Below, one piece after another: positions 53,204-63,184 of a stretch of DNA of 64,000 nt (positions within the stretch are counted from its first letter, which is position 1; each line of letters opens with the position of its first letter). A model generated the notes under the pieces. It saw nothing but the letters and a program-made list of their open reading frames with translations, did not search any database and was not told where the DNA came from. Both the position numbers and the translations under genes were made by a program. The stretch comes from Anaerolinea thermolimosa (GTDB taxonomy: Bacteria > Chloroflexota > Anaerolineae > Anaerolineales > Anaerolineaceae), in assembly GCF_001050195.2 (NCBI RefSeq), contig NZ_DF967965.1:927353-991352 (forward strand), written 5' to 3'.

Positions 53204-54118
53204 ATGACACTGCGCATTGTTTTCATGGGATCGCCTGAATTTGCGTTGCCTGTTCTTCAGAGGCTGGCAGAGGTATATCAGGTGGTTGGGGTGGTCACGC
53301 AGCCTGACCGCCCTGCGGGACGTGGAAAACAACTCACTCCACCGCCGGTTAAGCTCCTGGCGCAATCGTTGGGAATTCCGGTGATGCAACCAGAAAAACT
53401 GCGCCAGCCAGAGGCGTTTCAACAGCTTCTGGACTGGGCCCCAGAGGTGATTGTGGTGGCCGCATTTGGCCAGATTTTGCGCCAGAACGTGCTCGATTTG
53501 CCTCCGTACGGTTGTATCAATGTTCATGCTTCTCTGTTGCCCCGGTGGCGCGGAGCGGCACCCATCCAGGCGGCCTTGCTTCACGGTGATGAAGTCACCG
53601 GGGTGACGATTATGAAGATGAACGCCGGGGTGGATACAGGGCCGATTCTCAGTCAAAGAGAAGTGCCCATTTTGCCTGAAGATAATGCCGCATCACTGTC
53701 TTCACGACTCGCAGAGGCCGGGGCATCTTTGCTTATGGAAACCCTTCCCCGTTATCTTTCAGGTGAAATTCAACCGATTCCTCAGGATGACTCGAAAGCT
53801 ACCCTGGCGCCCATGCTGAAAAAAGAAGATGGTCGGTTAGACCTATCGCAGCCGGTGGTTTCTCTTGTGAATCGGGTTCGCGCATTTAATCCCTGGCCGG
53901 GTGCATTTATCGAGTGGCAGGGGCAACCCTTAAAGATCCTCCGCGCGCATGGGGTAACAGATGATCATGCTGTACCCGGAAGGCACTGTGTGATTAATGG
54001 ATGGCCCGGGCTGGGTGCTGTGGGTGGCTGGTTGATCCTGGACGAGGTCCAACCGGCCAGCAAAAGACCCATGAGTGGGAAACAATTTTTATCTGGAGCG
54101 CGCCACTGGAGCGATTAA
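53204..54118 (+). CDS. fmt: Methionyl-tRNA formyltransferase
   Basis: The 304-residue product has VFMGSPEFALPVLQRLAE, TQPDRPAGRGKQLTPPPVK, the catalytic segment NVHASLLPRWRGAAPIQAAL with Asn-His, and GVTIMKMNAGVDTGPIL, then the C-terminal OB-like domain. It formylates initiator Met-tRNA using 10-formyl-THF. No def gene is adjacent. It precedes the ketopantoate reductase-like gene by 7 nt. Confidence 0.94.
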   Translation: MTLRIVFMGSPEFALPVLQRLAEVYQVVGVVTQPDRPAGRGKQLTPPPVKLLAQSLGIPVMQPEKLRQPEAFQQLLDWAPEVIVVAAFGQILRQNVLDLPPYGCINVHASLLPRWRGAAPIQAALLHGDEVTGVTIMKMNAGVDTGPILSQREVPILPEDNAASLSSRLAEAGASLLMETLPRYLSGEIQPIPQDDSKATLAPMLKKEDGRLDLSQPVVSLVNRVRAFNPWPGAFIEWQGQPLKILRAHGVTDDHAVPGRHCVINGWPGLGAVGGWLILDEVQPASKRPMSGKQFLSGARHWSD

Positions 54119-54125
54119 GTTTTTT

Positions 54126-55175
54126 ATGACCGACTCTTCTCTCCCGCAACTTCGGTTTCTTTGTTTTGGGGCAGGTGCCATTGGAACTTACCTTGGAGGT
54201 AGCCTGGTTTTGGCCGGGCATTCGGTGGTTTTTTTTGAGCGCCCTGAACCTGCTCAATTGTTACGCGAAAAAGGGTTGACCATCTGGCAGGGTGAAAAAG
54301 CCAGCCGTGTACCTTCCCCGCAGGTAGTAGATCATATCGATGATGTGCTAACGCATGGGCCTTATGATGTAGCCATCCTGGCGGTAAAAGCGTATGATAC
54401 GTTAGCCCTGGCAGAGAGCCTTCATCCCTATCGGGTTGCACTCCCGCCGGTGATTTGTTTTCAGAATGGGGTGGAAAACGAGGTGGTGATTGCGGAGCAC
54501 CTTGGTTCAGACAAGGTGATCGCGGGCACCATTACCACTGCTGTAGGGCGCCGGGGGCCGGGAGAAATTGTGGTTGAACGGCTTCGTGGGGTTGGTATCG
54601 CAAATGAGCACATCCTGGCGCCGACGCTTGTAGCGGTCATGGATCGCGCTGGATTGCGGGCGCGTATGTATGATCAGGCGGCGGCAATGAAATGGTCGAA
54701 GATGCTCACCAATTTGCTGGGGAATGCGTCATCAGCGATCTTAGATATGCCCCCTTCTCAGATTTTTGCCCATCCGGGGTTGTTCCGCATGGAAATGCTT
54801 ATGTTGCAGGAGGCCATACGGGTGATGCAGGCTCAGGATATACCAGTGATAGATTTACCAGAAACACCCGTGCGGGCACTGGCATGGTCTGCAAACCATC
54901 TGCCTCTTTTCCTCAGCCGGCTCCTGTTGGGCAGGGTACTGGCCAGCGGGCGAGGTGATAAAATGCCATCCTTCCATATTGACTTTCACGCCGGGCGTGG
55001 TAAGAGCGAAGTGGATTATCTCAATGGGGCGGTCGTGCGCTTTGGAAGGCGATTGGGCATTCCAACTCCAGTGAACAGTCTTTTGACCGAAACCCTTCTG
55101 GCTCTCACAGCAGGGAAAATACCCCCCGACCGATTTGCTCACAAACCTGACCAGCTTCTCAAACTGCTCCCCTGA
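54126..55175 (+). CDS. Ketopantoate reductase (ApbA/PanE) family protein
   Basis: The ATG at 54126 follows fmt directly. The 349-residue product has the Rossmann motif FLCFGAGAIGTYLGGSLVLAG, then VAILAVKAYDTLAL, FQNGVENE and AGTITTAVG, then AMKWSKMLTNLLGNASSAIL with the catalytic lysine and VDYLNGAVVRFGRRLGIPTPVN. It may reduce 2-dehydropantoate with NADPH for CoA synthesis, but such paralogues also act on other 2-oxoacids. Confidence 0.85.
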   Translation: MTDSSLPQLRFLCFGAGAIGTYLGGSLVLAGHSVVFFERPEPAQLLREKGLTIWQGEKASRVPSPQVVDHIDDVLTHGPYDVAILAVKAYDTLALAESLHPYRVALPPVICFQNGVENEVVIAEHLGSDKVIAGTITTAVGRRGPGEIVVERLRGVGIANEHILAPTLVAVMDRAGLRARMYDQAAAMKWSKMLTNLLGNASSAILDMPPSQIFAHPGLFRMEMLMLQEAIRVMQAQDIPVIDLPETPVRALAWSANHLPLFLSRLLLGRVLASGRGDKMPSFHIDFHAGRGKSEVDYLNGAVVRFGRRLGIPTPVNSLLTETLLALTAGKIPPDRFAHKPDQLLKLLP

Positions 55176-55211
55176 AGGCCAGGTTCATGGACACAGGTAT
55201 TGTCTGTTGAA

Positions 55212-56018
55212 ATGAATACCCGGAAACGCGAGGTGTTAGGGGTTGGCAGGACTGCTGAGATTCTTTCGGAGGGGGAAGGAAAGGTTCTCAAGCTATTTTA
55301 TGCGTGGGTGGAACCAGAATGGGCAAACTTTGAATTTATGGCTGCCCGGCTGGCATTCCAAAATGGCGTGCCAATGCCTCAGCCTTTTGAGCTGGTTCAG
55401 ATGGATGGGCGTTTCGGGATTGTATATGAACGGGCACGGGGTCCAACCCTGCTGGCCATGTTTTCCCGGCAGCCATGGAGGTTATCTGCACTGATACGCG
55501 GGTTGTCTGCTCTGCAAGCTGGGGTCATTCGTACTTCAGGTGATGGCTTGCCCCCGGTGAAACGCTCGCTGGAGGCAACCACACAAAGGATGATCGAATC
55601 CGGGGATTTACCCTCTGATAAGGGGGCAGAAATCATGGCACGGATGCGGGAATTGCCGGATGGAGACAGCCTGTGTCATATGGATTTTCATCCTGACAAT
55701 CTCATTTTCACAGAACGCGGATGGATGATCATAGACTGGATGAATGCAAGATGCGGTAGCTCTCTGGCGGATATTGCTCGAAGTGCGTTGATCTTCCAAA
55801 TTGCCGGGCCACCCTCCGGTAAACGAGCCAGATGGCTCTTTGAGTGGGCTGGCAGGCTCGTATACCGTACATACCTGCGGGAAGTTCAGAGGCTGGTTGG
55901 TTTCTCCATGGATGATCTCAAAGCCTGGCTTCTGCCAGTAGCAGCTGCCCGATTGGCAGAAGGTGTTCCCGGCGAAAAAGGAAGAATCGTAAGGCTTATC
56001 CAGTCTTTGCTGATGTAG
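55212..56018 (+). CDS. Aminoglycoside phosphotransferase (APH) family kinase
   Basis: The ATG at 55212 is chosen; a TTG at 55200 is possible. The 268-residue product has LKLFYAWVEPEWANFEFMAA with the ATP-binding lysine, FGIVYERARGPTLLAM, the catalytic loop LCHMDFHPDNLIF and the metal site MIIDWMNARCGSSLADIARS. It phosphorylates an unknown small molecule; resistance cannot be inferred from the fold. Confidence 0.82.
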   Translation: MNTRKREVLGVGRTAEILSEGEGKVLKLFYAWVEPEWANFEFMAARLAFQNGVPMPQPFELVQMDGRFGIVYERARGPTLLAMFSRQPWRLSALIRGLSALQAGVIRTSGDGLPPVKRSLEATTQRMIESGDLPSDKGAEIMARMRELPDGDSLCHMDFHPDNLIFTERGWMIIDWMNARCGSSLADIARSALIFQIAGPPSGKRARWLFEWAGRLVYRTYLREVQRLVGFSMDDLKAWLLPVAAARLAEGVPGEKGRIVRLIQSLLM

Positions 56019-56033
56019 AGAGGCGGGGTTTGG

Positions 56034-56666
56034 ATGAAAGGAATAATAACCTTAAAAAATATGGAGCGATTCTTGCTTCTTCTCTGGTTGGGGGGTATTC
56101 CATGGATCGGGGGATTCCTTCTCGGTTGGTGGGCGGCTTACCTGTTTCTCCCCGAACGCTGGATCCTCGCGGGGGGCGTTTTCGGGGCACTGGCCGGGGC
56201 GGTTGTGGATGGAGTTTTCTTAAAAAAAGGCCTGCTTCGGGCCATCCACGCTCCGATGTGGGTCTGGGGAGGGGGGTATTTGTTTTACTCTATATGTACC
56301 TTTGGTTTCTTCATGGGAGTTCCGGTATTTAATCTCCTTCCGGGTTTCCTGTTCTGTTTCTTGATGGGATGTCGGCTGGCACACCAGGGGCGCAATGGGA
56401 CTGAAGTAAAAAAATCTGCCATCGGAATCGCCTGGTTTACACTGGGTGTCCTTCTTATCGTCTGCGTTACCTCGGCTATCCTTGCGCTGACAGACCCTTA
56501 CACTGCGGCTAATCTGAAGGGGATGCTGGGGCTGCCCTTTGATGTTACCCGGGAGATGATTTACTGGTTAATTCTTACCGGCGGTGGAGCGCTTCTGGCA
56601 GTGCAATGGTGGGGGAGCCGGGCTACGGTATGGTGGGCCTGGAAGCTCCTGGCGAGCATGGGGTGA
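56034..56666 (+). CDS. Polytopic membrane protein, unknown
   Basis: The 210-residue product has about six hydrophobic segments, starting FLLLLWLGGIPWIGGFLLGW and ending LILTGGGALLAVQWWG, and is rich in G and W. No family is recognised. It starts 15 nt after the APH-family gene and is likely in the same operon. Confidence 0.65.
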   Translation: MKGIITLKNMERFLLLLWLGGIPWIGGFLLGWWAAYLFLPERWILAGGVFGALAGAVVDGVFLKKGLLRAIHAPMWVWGGGYLFYSICTFGFFMGVPVFNLLPGFLFCFLMGCRLAHQGRNGTEVKKSAIGIAWFTLGVLLIVCVTSAILALTDPYTAANLKGMLGLPFDVTREMIYWLILTGGGALLAVQWWGSRATVWWAWKLLASMG

Positions 56667-56717
56667 TCAAACGCCTCACCGCTCTTAAGGCATAGAACAA
56701 AGTTTCCCATTTTCTTT

Positions 56718-56726
56718 GATATAATA
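56718..56726 (+). promoter_or_regulatory. Extended -10 promoter of uvrA
   Basis: TGATATAAT is an extended -10 with a perfect TATAAT; no good -35 is seen, as is common for extended -10 promoters. The leader to the uvrA ATG is about 47 nt. Confidence 0.55.
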
Positions 56727-56779
56727 CTCATTTGTTCATTGACCATTTCAGCCGTCTGGCTGATGGGAGGCTCAGGGGT

Positions 56780-59698
56780 ATGTCACAGAATGTAATCCGG
56801 GTGGTGGGCGCGCGCGAGCACAACCTGAAGAATATTACTGTTGAAATTCCGCGCGAAAAACTGGTGGTCATAACAGGGTTATCAGGCTCAGGCAAGTCTT
56901 CGCTGGCTTTTGATACGATCTTTGCCGAAGGTCAGCGGCGGTACGTTGAGTCATTATCGGCGTATGCAAGACAATTTCTGGGCCAGATGAACAAGCCTGA
57001 CGTAGATGCTATCGAAGGCCTTTCTCCGGCGGTATCGATCGACCAAAAGGCGACCACACATAACCCGCGCTCGACAGTGGGCACTGTCACTGAGGTATAC
57101 GATTATCTGCGTTTACTGTTCGCCCGGGTGGGGGTGCCCCATTGCCCGGTGTGTGGCCGCGAGGTAGTAAAGCAGTCCGCTCAGGAAATTGTGGATGCCA
57201 TCGAGCGAATGGCAGATGGTTCACGGTTGTTAATCCTGGCGCCAGTGGTGCGTGGACGTAAGGGCACCTATCAGGCTGTGTTCGAAGAGATACGCAAACT
57301 GGGTTTTGTTCGCGCGCGTGTGGATGGCACGGTATACAGCCTTGAGGATGAGATCACGCTGGACCGTTATAAAATCCACACCATTGAGGCTGTGGTTGAT
57401 CGTTTGATTCTCAATCGAGCCGAAACCGAAGAAGATCGGCGCACTTTCCTGACCCGGCTCACCGATTCGGTCGAAACTGCGTTAAAAGTAGGTGAAGGCT
57501 ACCTTACGGTGCACAATCTTTCAGCCGAACCGCCCCAGGATTTGTTCTTTTCAGAACACCTGGCCTGCCCGGAGCATGGGGTGAGCCTGCCAGAAATTGA
57601 GCCAAGGACTTTTTCCTTCAATACCCCTCACGGAGCCTGCCCTGATTGCCAGGGTCTGGGTAGCCGGTTGGAAATTGACCCCGATCTGTTGATCCCTGAT
57701 GATGAACGCTCGCTGTGCGATGGAGCCATTGTGGCGTTGGAGTGGAATGGCCCGCGAGAACAGGGAGGTTACTACTGGCAGACCATCGAAGCGGTCGCTG
57801 AGAGGTATGGCATTGACCTGGATGCCCCGGTGAAAAGTATTCCGCCGGAAAAGCTGGAGAAGATCCTCTATGGGACGGCTGGCGAAGAGGTTGATGTGAG
57901 GATTGAGGGACGCAATGGACGCGAAACGAGCTTCAGGACTCCCTTTGAAGGGGTGATCCCGAACCTTATGCGGCGATACCGCGAGACCAACTCGGAATAT
58001 ATTCGCGGGAAGATCGCCGAGTTTATGACCGATAAACCCTGCCCAACCTGCGGTGGGGCTCGTTTGCGTAAGGAGGCTCTGGCTGTCACGGTAAACGGTG
58101 CGAATATCATCGAGGTGACGAGCTGGCCAGTGTTGAAAACCCTGGCATGGGTGAATGAGCTGGCAGAAGGGGGGGCCCTTTCTCCGCGTCAGCTTGCTAT
58201 TGCAGATCGGATACTCAAAGAGATTCGTGCGCGGCTGGGGTTCCTTGTCAATGTTGGGCTGGACTATCTGACTCTGGGGCGTTCGGCGGGTTCGCTTTCG
58301 GGTGGAGAGGCTCAGCGTATTCGACTGGCTACGCAGATCGGCGCCCGTTTAATGGGGGTGCTGTATGTTCTGGATGAGCCATCCATCGGGTTGCACCCGC
58401 GAGATAACTCCCGGTTACTGGCTACCCTGAAAGAGTTGCGGGATCTGGGGAATACTGTGCTGGTGGTGGAGCACGATGAAGAGACCATCCATGCTGCGGA
58501 TTGGGTGATCGACCTGGGGCCGGGGGCAGGTGAGCATGGTGGAAAGGTGATTGCTGAAGGGCCTGTGGAAAAAATCCTCGAGAATCCAGAATCCCTGACG
58601 GGGGCTTATCTTTCCAAACGGCTCAAGGTTCCTTTGCCACCTCAACGCCGAAGGGGAAACGGAAAGCACCTGACGATCATCGGAGCGCGTGCCAATAATC
58701 TGAAGAATCTGACGGTAGAAATCCCCCTGGGGAAACTGGTGTGCATTACAGGGGTTTCAGGATCGGGAAAATCGACCCTGCTCGTAGATGTTCTATACAA
58801 TGCACTGGCAAGAGAGTTACACGGTGCTCATACTCAACCAGGTGATTATGACCGCATTGAAGGCCTGGAGTATATTGATAAGGTGATTAATATTGACCAG
58901 TCACCCATCGGGAGAACTCCGCGCTCGAATCCGGGAACGTATACCGGTGTGTTCGATGAGATCAGGGCGTTGTTCGCTGAAATGCCCGAAAGTAAAATGC
59001 GGGGGTACAAATCGGGGCGGTTTTCTTTCAATGTCCATGGTGGGCGGTGTGAGGCGTGTCAGGGACAGGGGCAGTTGCGAATTGAAATGCAGTTCCTGCC
59101 CGATATTTATGTTCCCTGTGATGTCTGTCATGGAGCGCGTTTCAACCGTGAAACGCTACAGGTGCGTTTTAAGGGGAAAAATATCGCTGAAGTACTGGAT
59201 ACGACTGTCGAAGAGGGGCTTGAACTCTTTTCGGCTTTCCCTTCCATTGTCAATAAATTGCGCACTCTCATGGATGTAGGCCTGGGGTATGTGCGGATTG
59301 GACAACCGGCTCCCACATTATCGGGAGGCGAAGCGCAACGTGTCAAACTGGCACGGGAGCTATCGCGCCGTGCAACCGGGAAGACCCTGTATGTGCTGGA
59401 CGAGCCCTCGGTGGGATTACATGCTGCTGATGTGCATAAGCTAATTGAGGTGTTGCAACGGCTGGTAGATGCAGGAAACTCGGTCTTGATCATTGAGCAT
59501 AATCTGGATATTATCAAAGTGGCTGATTACCTGATCGATCTGGGACCGGAGGGGGGCGATCGAGGCGGAGAACTTATCGCTGCCGGAACTCCTGAAGAAG
59601 TATGCCAGGTGTCGGATTCTTACACAGGTCAGTTCCTCAAGCGATATCTTGAAGAGGAGCAACAATTGGAGAGCCTATCGCGATCCAAAGTTCTTTAG
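56780..59698 (+). CDS. uvrA: Excinuclease ABC subunit A (UvrA)
   Basis: The ATG at 56780 follows GGGAGG; a TTG at 56732 is less likely. The 972-residue protein has two ABC modules: Walker [19 protein letters not shown] and [18 protein letters not shown], signatures [16 protein letters not shown] and [16 protein letters not shown], and zinc modules CPEHG...[13 protein letters not shown] and [10 protein letters not shown]...CDVCHGARF. It finds bulky DNA damage with UvrB. Confidence 0.97.
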   Translation: MSQNVIRVVGAREHNLKNITVEIPREKLVVITGLSGSGKSSLAFDTIFAEGQRRYVESLSAYARQFLGQMNKPDVDAIEGLSPAVSIDQKATTHNPRSTVGTVTEVYDYLRLLFARVGVPHCPVCGREVVKQSAQEIVDAIERMADGSRLLILAPVVRGRKGTYQAVFEEIRKLGFVRARVDGTVYSLEDEITLDRYKIHTIEAVVDRLILNRAETEEDRRTFLTRLTDSVETALKVGEGYLTVHNLSAEPPQDLFFSEHLACPEHGVSLPEIEPRTFSFNTPHGACPDCQGLGSRLEIDPDLLIPDDERSLCDGAIVALEWNGPREQGGYYWQTIEAVAERYGIDLDAPVKSIPPEKLEKILYGTAGEEVDVRIEGRNGRETSFRTPFEGVIPNLMRRYRETNSEYIRGKIAEFMTDKPCPTCGGARLRKEALAVTVNGANIIEVTSWPVLKTLAWVNELAEGGALSPRQLAIADRILKEIRARLGFLVNVGLDYLTLGRSAGSLSGGEAQRIRLATQIGARLMGVLYVLDEPSIGLHPRDNSRLLATLKELRDLGNTVLVVEHDEETIHAADWVIDLGPGAGEHGGKVIAEGPVEKILENPESLTGAYLSKRLKVPLPPQRRRGNGKHLTIIGARANNLKNLTVEIPLGKLVCITGVSGSGKSTLLVDVLYNALARELHGAHTQPGDYDRIEGLEYIDKVINIDQSPIGRTPRSNPGTYTGVFDEIRALFAEMPESKMRGYKSGRFSFNVHGGRCEACQGQGQLRIEMQFLPDIYVPCDVCHGARFNRETLQVRFKGKNIAEVLDTTVEEGLELFSAFPSIVNKLRTLMDVGLGYVRIGQPAPTLSGGEAQRVKLARELSRRATGKTLYVLDEPSVGLHAADVHKLIEVLQRLVDAGNSVLIIEHNLDIIKVADYLIDLGPEGGDRGGELIAAGTPEEVCQVSDSYTGQFLKRYLEEEQQLESLSRSKVL

Positions 59699-59769
59699 TA
59701 CAATGAAAAATGGCAGAAATTTGAACGCCTGCCATAACTTTTCAGGAGAATTTCAAAACAGGAACCCTT

Positions 59770-60519
59770 ATGATTGGAAAAGACTCACCGCAAAGCGTGA
59801 TTGATTCCTACCGAAAGCGCCAGCAGATGTTGCCCTTTATGATCTGGGGGTTGGTGGTTTTGCTTGTTGTGGTAGGGTTAATCATTCTCATCACCTGGTT
59901 TGTTGGCCCTGGCAAGGGCAGTATTGCGCTCTTTGCATCGCCCACTCCAACGGCGACGAGCACCAACACCCCGACTCCCACAGTGCCCAGCGCGACTCCG
60001 ACTCTGACGCCAACCGAAACTTTAACGCCGACGGTTACCGAAACTCCTACCCCGAGCGGGCCGTTTGAATACACCGTGCAGGAGGGAGATACCTGCTGGG
60101 ATATCGCTGTGAAATATGAGGTCTCTCTGGATGTGCTTCTGGCGTTGAACAGCTTCGGGAATGCATGCCCGATTAAACCGGGAGATAAGATCCTCGTGCC
60201 GGTTAAAGGACAGGAGTTGCCCACTGAAACCCCGTTACCCAGTGATTTCCCGCGGGGGCAGAAGATTGAATATACGGTGAAGACGGGTGAGCGGCTGGCT
60301 GATATTGCGGCCCGGTTCAACAGCACCGTGGATGCAATCCTGAAAGAAAATAAGCTTACCGACGCAAACAATATTTTTGCCGGGCAAAAACTGGTGATTC
60401 CGGTGAATATTGTCACGGCTACCCCCACGCGGGTTCCAACACGCACGGTTACACCCGGCGGGCCCACCTTTACGCCGGTTCCACCGACTGCTACTGGCAC
60501 CCCTTCTCCAACGCCCTGA
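59770..60519 (+). CDS. Membrane-anchored LysM protein with two LysM domains
   Basis: The 249-residue product has one N-terminal helix (MIWGLVVLLVVVGLIILITW), a T/P-rich spacer (residues about 57-96), LysM 1 (YTVQEGDTCWDIAVKYEVSL ... ILVP), LysM 2 (YTVKTGERLADIAARFNSTV ... LVIPVN) and another T/P-rich tail. LysM domains bind glycan; here the protein would sit outside the membrane. Such linkers are frequent in Anaerolineae proteins. Confidence 0.85.
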   Translation: MIGKDSPQSVIDSYRKRQQMLPFMIWGLVVLLVVVGLIILITWFVGPGKGSIALFASPTPTATSTNTPTPTVPSATPTLTPTETLTPTVTETPTPSGPFEYTVQEGDTCWDIAVKYEVSLDVLLALNSFGNACPIKPGDKILVPVKGQELPTETPLPSDFPRGQKIEYTVKTGERLADIAARFNSTVDAILKENKLTDANNIFAGQKLVIPVNIVTATPTRVPTRTVTPGGPTFTPVPPTATGTPSPTP

Positions 60520-60558
60520 TTACTCTCAGATTCTCTGTCTGATCTGACTTTTAACATT

Positions 60559-60586
60559 CCCGCCGTCCTCACCAGAGGACGGCGGG
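60559..60586 (+). terminator. GC-rich hairpin after the LysM gene
   Basis: CCCGCCGTCCTC (60559-60570) pairs perfectly over 12 bp with GAGGACGGCGGG (60575-60586) around ACCA. No T-run follows, so it may be a weak terminator or an mRNA-stabilising hairpin before the TolB-like gene. Confidence 0.5.
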
Positions 60587-60600
60587 GGTACTCTTGATTA

Positions 60601-61965
60601 ATGGCAATGAAATCTGGAACTGGCAGACGGTTGATTTTCTTCCTGGGCGGGGGGCTGTTCCTGCTTCTGGCTGTTTTTTGGTTTGGTGTGCATTTACTCC
60701 AGCCTGCAGGGATTGTGCCCGGGAATGGAGATGGGACGATCGGTGTTTTTGGACCATTCGTCGTCATATTCTCATCCACGGCGGATAAAGAGGCCGCTGA
60801 GGCATCGATTGGGTTTGAACCACCGCTGACAGGGGAGTTTCGATGGGATGGAAGTCGAGTTTCTTTCTGGCCTTCGCAACCGTTGAACGTGGGGGAAGAA
60901 TATACAGTGAAAGTAGCGGGGAAAAGCCCCCTGGCAGGAGGACAACCTTTCGGTAAGGGGAGTACCAGAACTTTCCTTGTGCGTTCCCCCCAACTTCTTT
61001 ACCTTTCACCAAGTGACCGTCCAGAAATATGGCGTCTTGTGCTGGATGGTACCCCGGCGGTTCAAATGACGCATACGCAGGGAAAAATATATGATTACGC
61101 CGTAGATCGAAGCGGCGAAAAGATTCTATATTCGGCGAAGAATGATCAGGGGGGAATCAGTTTATGGATTACGGACAGAGAAGGAGGTTCAGCTCGAAGC
61201 CTCTTACCCTGCGGCGAAGATATATGTATCCAACCGAGTTTTTCTCCGTTTGGAGATCAGCTGGCCTATGTGCGTCGGAATGCAAACGGGGTGCCGGGGA
61301 GTTCGCCGGGTTTACCACGGGTGTGGCTGATGAATCTTAACGATGGTTCAACACAACCCCTGCCGATGAGCCCGGAGCATTCTGGAAGCAACCCGGCATA
61401 TTCTCCCGATGGTAAATGGTTGAGCTATTATGATGAGCTGGCGGCCCAGATTCATCTGGTGAAATTATCGACCGGAGAAGAGGTCGTGCTGGAAAGGGCG
61501 GCAAACATTCCGGCCACCTGGACTGCGGACAGTCAGTGGTTATATTTTGTTCAGGTTCAACAGGAAGAAACAGTTACTTTCAACATTCTGGTTCAATGGA
61601 ATGCCGATACCCGTAAAATCAGCCGGGTGTTTCCGGGCGAAGGGGAGTCTGGGATTGATGAAGGGCCTGCTTTGTTTTCTCCGAATGGTCAGTGGCTGGC
61701 AGTACGGCGGGCTGAGATTGGTCACCCCGAATCGCGAATTTTTGAGGTCATGTCAAACCCAGGAGGAACCGCAACCACGATTGCGATTAACGCCCCCGAT
61801 ATTCTGGGGATGGCTTCCTGGAGCCCGGACAGTGCTCATCTGGCGTTTCAGGTTTTTCGATCGGGAGGCTCTTCTGCAACACCAGCAGTCAGGGTCTGGT
61901 CACAGGAGGAGCACCGTACGATAGAGGTTGCCAGCGACGCGATGCTACCCCAGTGGCTTCCGTGA
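60601..61965 (+). CDS. Membrane-anchored Ig-like/TolB-like beta-propeller protein
   Basis: The 454-residue product has an N-terminal helix (LIFFLGGGLFLLLAVFWFGV), an Ig-like region (FRWDGSRVSFWPSQPLNVGE) and a WD40/TolB-type propeller with repeats such as IWRLVLDGTPAVQMTHTQGK, IQPSFSPFGDQLAYV, SNPAYSPDGKWLSYYDEL, ALFSPNGQWLAVR and ASWSPDSAHLAFQ. It would act as an outer-face binding or sensor protein. No enzyme motif is seen. Confidence 0.8.
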   Translation: MAMKSGTGRRLIFFLGGGLFLLLAVFWFGVHLLQPAGIVPGNGDGTIGVFGPFVVIFSSTADKEAAEASIGFEPPLTGEFRWDGSRVSFWPSQPLNVGEEYTVKVAGKSPLAGGQPFGKGSTRTFLVRSPQLLYLSPSDRPEIWRLVLDGTPAVQMTHTQGKIYDYAVDRSGEKILYSAKNDQGGISLWITDREGGSARSLLPCGEDICIQPSFSPFGDQLAYVRRNANGVPGSSPGLPRVWLMNLNDGSTQPLPMSPEHSGSNPAYSPDGKWLSYYDELAAQIHLVKLSTGEEVVLERAANIPATWTADSQWLYFVQVQQEETVTFNILVQWNADTRKISRVFPGEGESGIDEGPALFSPNGQWLAVRRAEIGHPESRIFEVMSNPGGTATTIAINAPDILGMASWSPDSAHLAFQVFRSGGSSATPAVRVWSQEEHRTIEVASDAMLPQWLP

Positions 61966-61971
61966 GTTCGG

Positions 61972-63114
61972 TCAGCCGGACTGGGCAGATTGGATCGCAG
62001 CGCGAATTTCATCCAGCACTGCAGGGTCACGCTCCTGTTGCAGGGCTTCATGGAGACCCTTAAGAGCCAGGGGAGTGCCTATCTGTCCAAGAGCCCAGGC
62101 AACATGGGCGCGAACAAGGGGTTCTTCTTCATGATTCAGGCAGGTTAAAAGGGCAGGGATGCTTTGTGGGTCACGGGTATTTCCCAGGGCGACTGCCAGG
62201 TTACGTAAAAAGCCACGGCGTTTGGATCGCAACAAGGGGGTTGCTTGATATTTTTCTTTGAATTGTTGAGGGGTGAGGAGGAGTTCCGTGGGCAGGTGGG
62301 GAAATGGTTGTTCAGGGTGCGGTGCAAGGTGCGGGCTTCCATCTAATTTTCCAAAACACAGGTTCCATGGGCAAACCTGCTGACAGATGTCACAGCCAAA
62401 AACCTGGTTTCCAAGGGCGGGACGCAAATCAGCAGGGATAGAGCCTTTGTTTTCAATGGTCAGATACGAGATACAGCGTGATGAATCGATGGTGCGGTCG
62501 GGTAAGATACAGTGGGTGGGGCAGGCTTCAATACATCTCCGGCATTTGCCGCACTGGTCGGTCGTAAAAGGCGGATCTGGATCGATTTTGAGATCGACGA
62601 ATAACACACCCAGCAGAAAGTAAGAGCCATGGCGGGGAGAAATGAGACAGGTGTTTTTCCCGATCCATCCCAGTCCGGCCTGCATGGTGATATCCCGTTC
62701 CAGAATGGGGCCGGTATCAGTATAGGCGCGGTAGGTGAGGGGGGCGCCATTCAGAGTTTTAATGCGGTGAGCTATCTGTTCGAGCCGCTCGAGGATAATT
62801 TCGTGGTAGTCCTTTCCCCACGCATAGGCAGCCACTTTGCCATGCAGGGGGGTGGGAGGGGTGGAGTGACGGGCAGGGTTAAAGTAACGCATTCCAACCA
62901 CGAGGATCGACTGCACCCCTGGGAGAATGCGTGCCGGATCAGCCCTCAACTCCTGGGCGCGGGAAGTAGCCAGATAAGCCATTCCGGCATGCCTTCCCTG
63001 GGCTACCCAGTTAAGATAGGTTTCCAGGTGTGGAGGTGGAGATGGATGGGTAAAACCAACCAGCTCGAAACCGACTTCGTGAGCCAGCTGGCGAATAAGC
63101 TCTTTGAGGTTCAT
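61972..63114 (-). CDS. queG: Epoxyqueuosine reductase QueG
   Basis: The ATG at 63114 gives 380 residues. QueG features are GWIGKNTCLISPRHGSYFLL, the 4Fe-4S motifs CGKCRRCIEACPT and CDICQQVCPWN, and a C-terminal HEAT-like extension (RAHVAWALGQIGTPLALKGL) typical of the family. It reduces epoxyqueuosine in tRNA to queuosine using cobalamin and Fe-S centres. No other queuosine gene is in the window. A terminator precedes it. Confidence 0.93.
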   Translation of the reverse strand: MNLKELIRQLAHEVGFELVGFTHPSPPPHLETYLNWVAQGRHAGMAYLATSRAQELRADPARILPGVQSILVVGMRYFNPARHSTPPTPLHGKVAAYAWGKDYHEIILERLEQIAHRIKTLNGAPLTYRAYTDTGPILERDITMQAGLGWIGKNTCLISPRHGSYFLLGVLFVDLKIDPDPPFTTDQCGKCRRCIEACPTHCILPDRTIDSSRCISYLTIENKGSIPADLRPALGNQVFGCDICQQVCPWNLCFGKLDGSPHLAPHPEQPFPHLPTELLLTPQQFKEKYQATPLLRSKRRGFLRNLAVALGNTRDPQSIPALLTCLNHEEEPLVRAHVAWALGQIGTPLALKGLHEALQQERDPAVLDEIRAAIQSAQSG

Positions 63115-63134
63115 CTTCTGTGGTAAGTATAACA

Positions 63135-63168
63135 AAAAGGCCACAGGATGGCATTCCTGTGGCCTTTT
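63135..63168. terminator. Bidirectional terminator
   Basis: AAAAGGCCACAGG (63135-63147) pairs with CCTGTGGCCTTTT (63156-63168), with A/T tails on both sides. It ends the lipoprotein transcript before queG on the minus strand. Confidence 0.75.
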
Positions 63169-63184
63169 CTGTGGACTGAACGGT

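Noticed and set aside
59808-60779. A 323-residue minus-strand frame opposite the LysM gene
   Set aside because: Produced by reading the T/P-rich repeat antisense (V/G-rich low-complexity); the plus-strand LysM protein is real.
63114-63154. Longer QueG start at 63144
   Set aside because: The extra ten residues translate into the terminator region and the family start fits MNLKELIRQLAHEVG at 63114.
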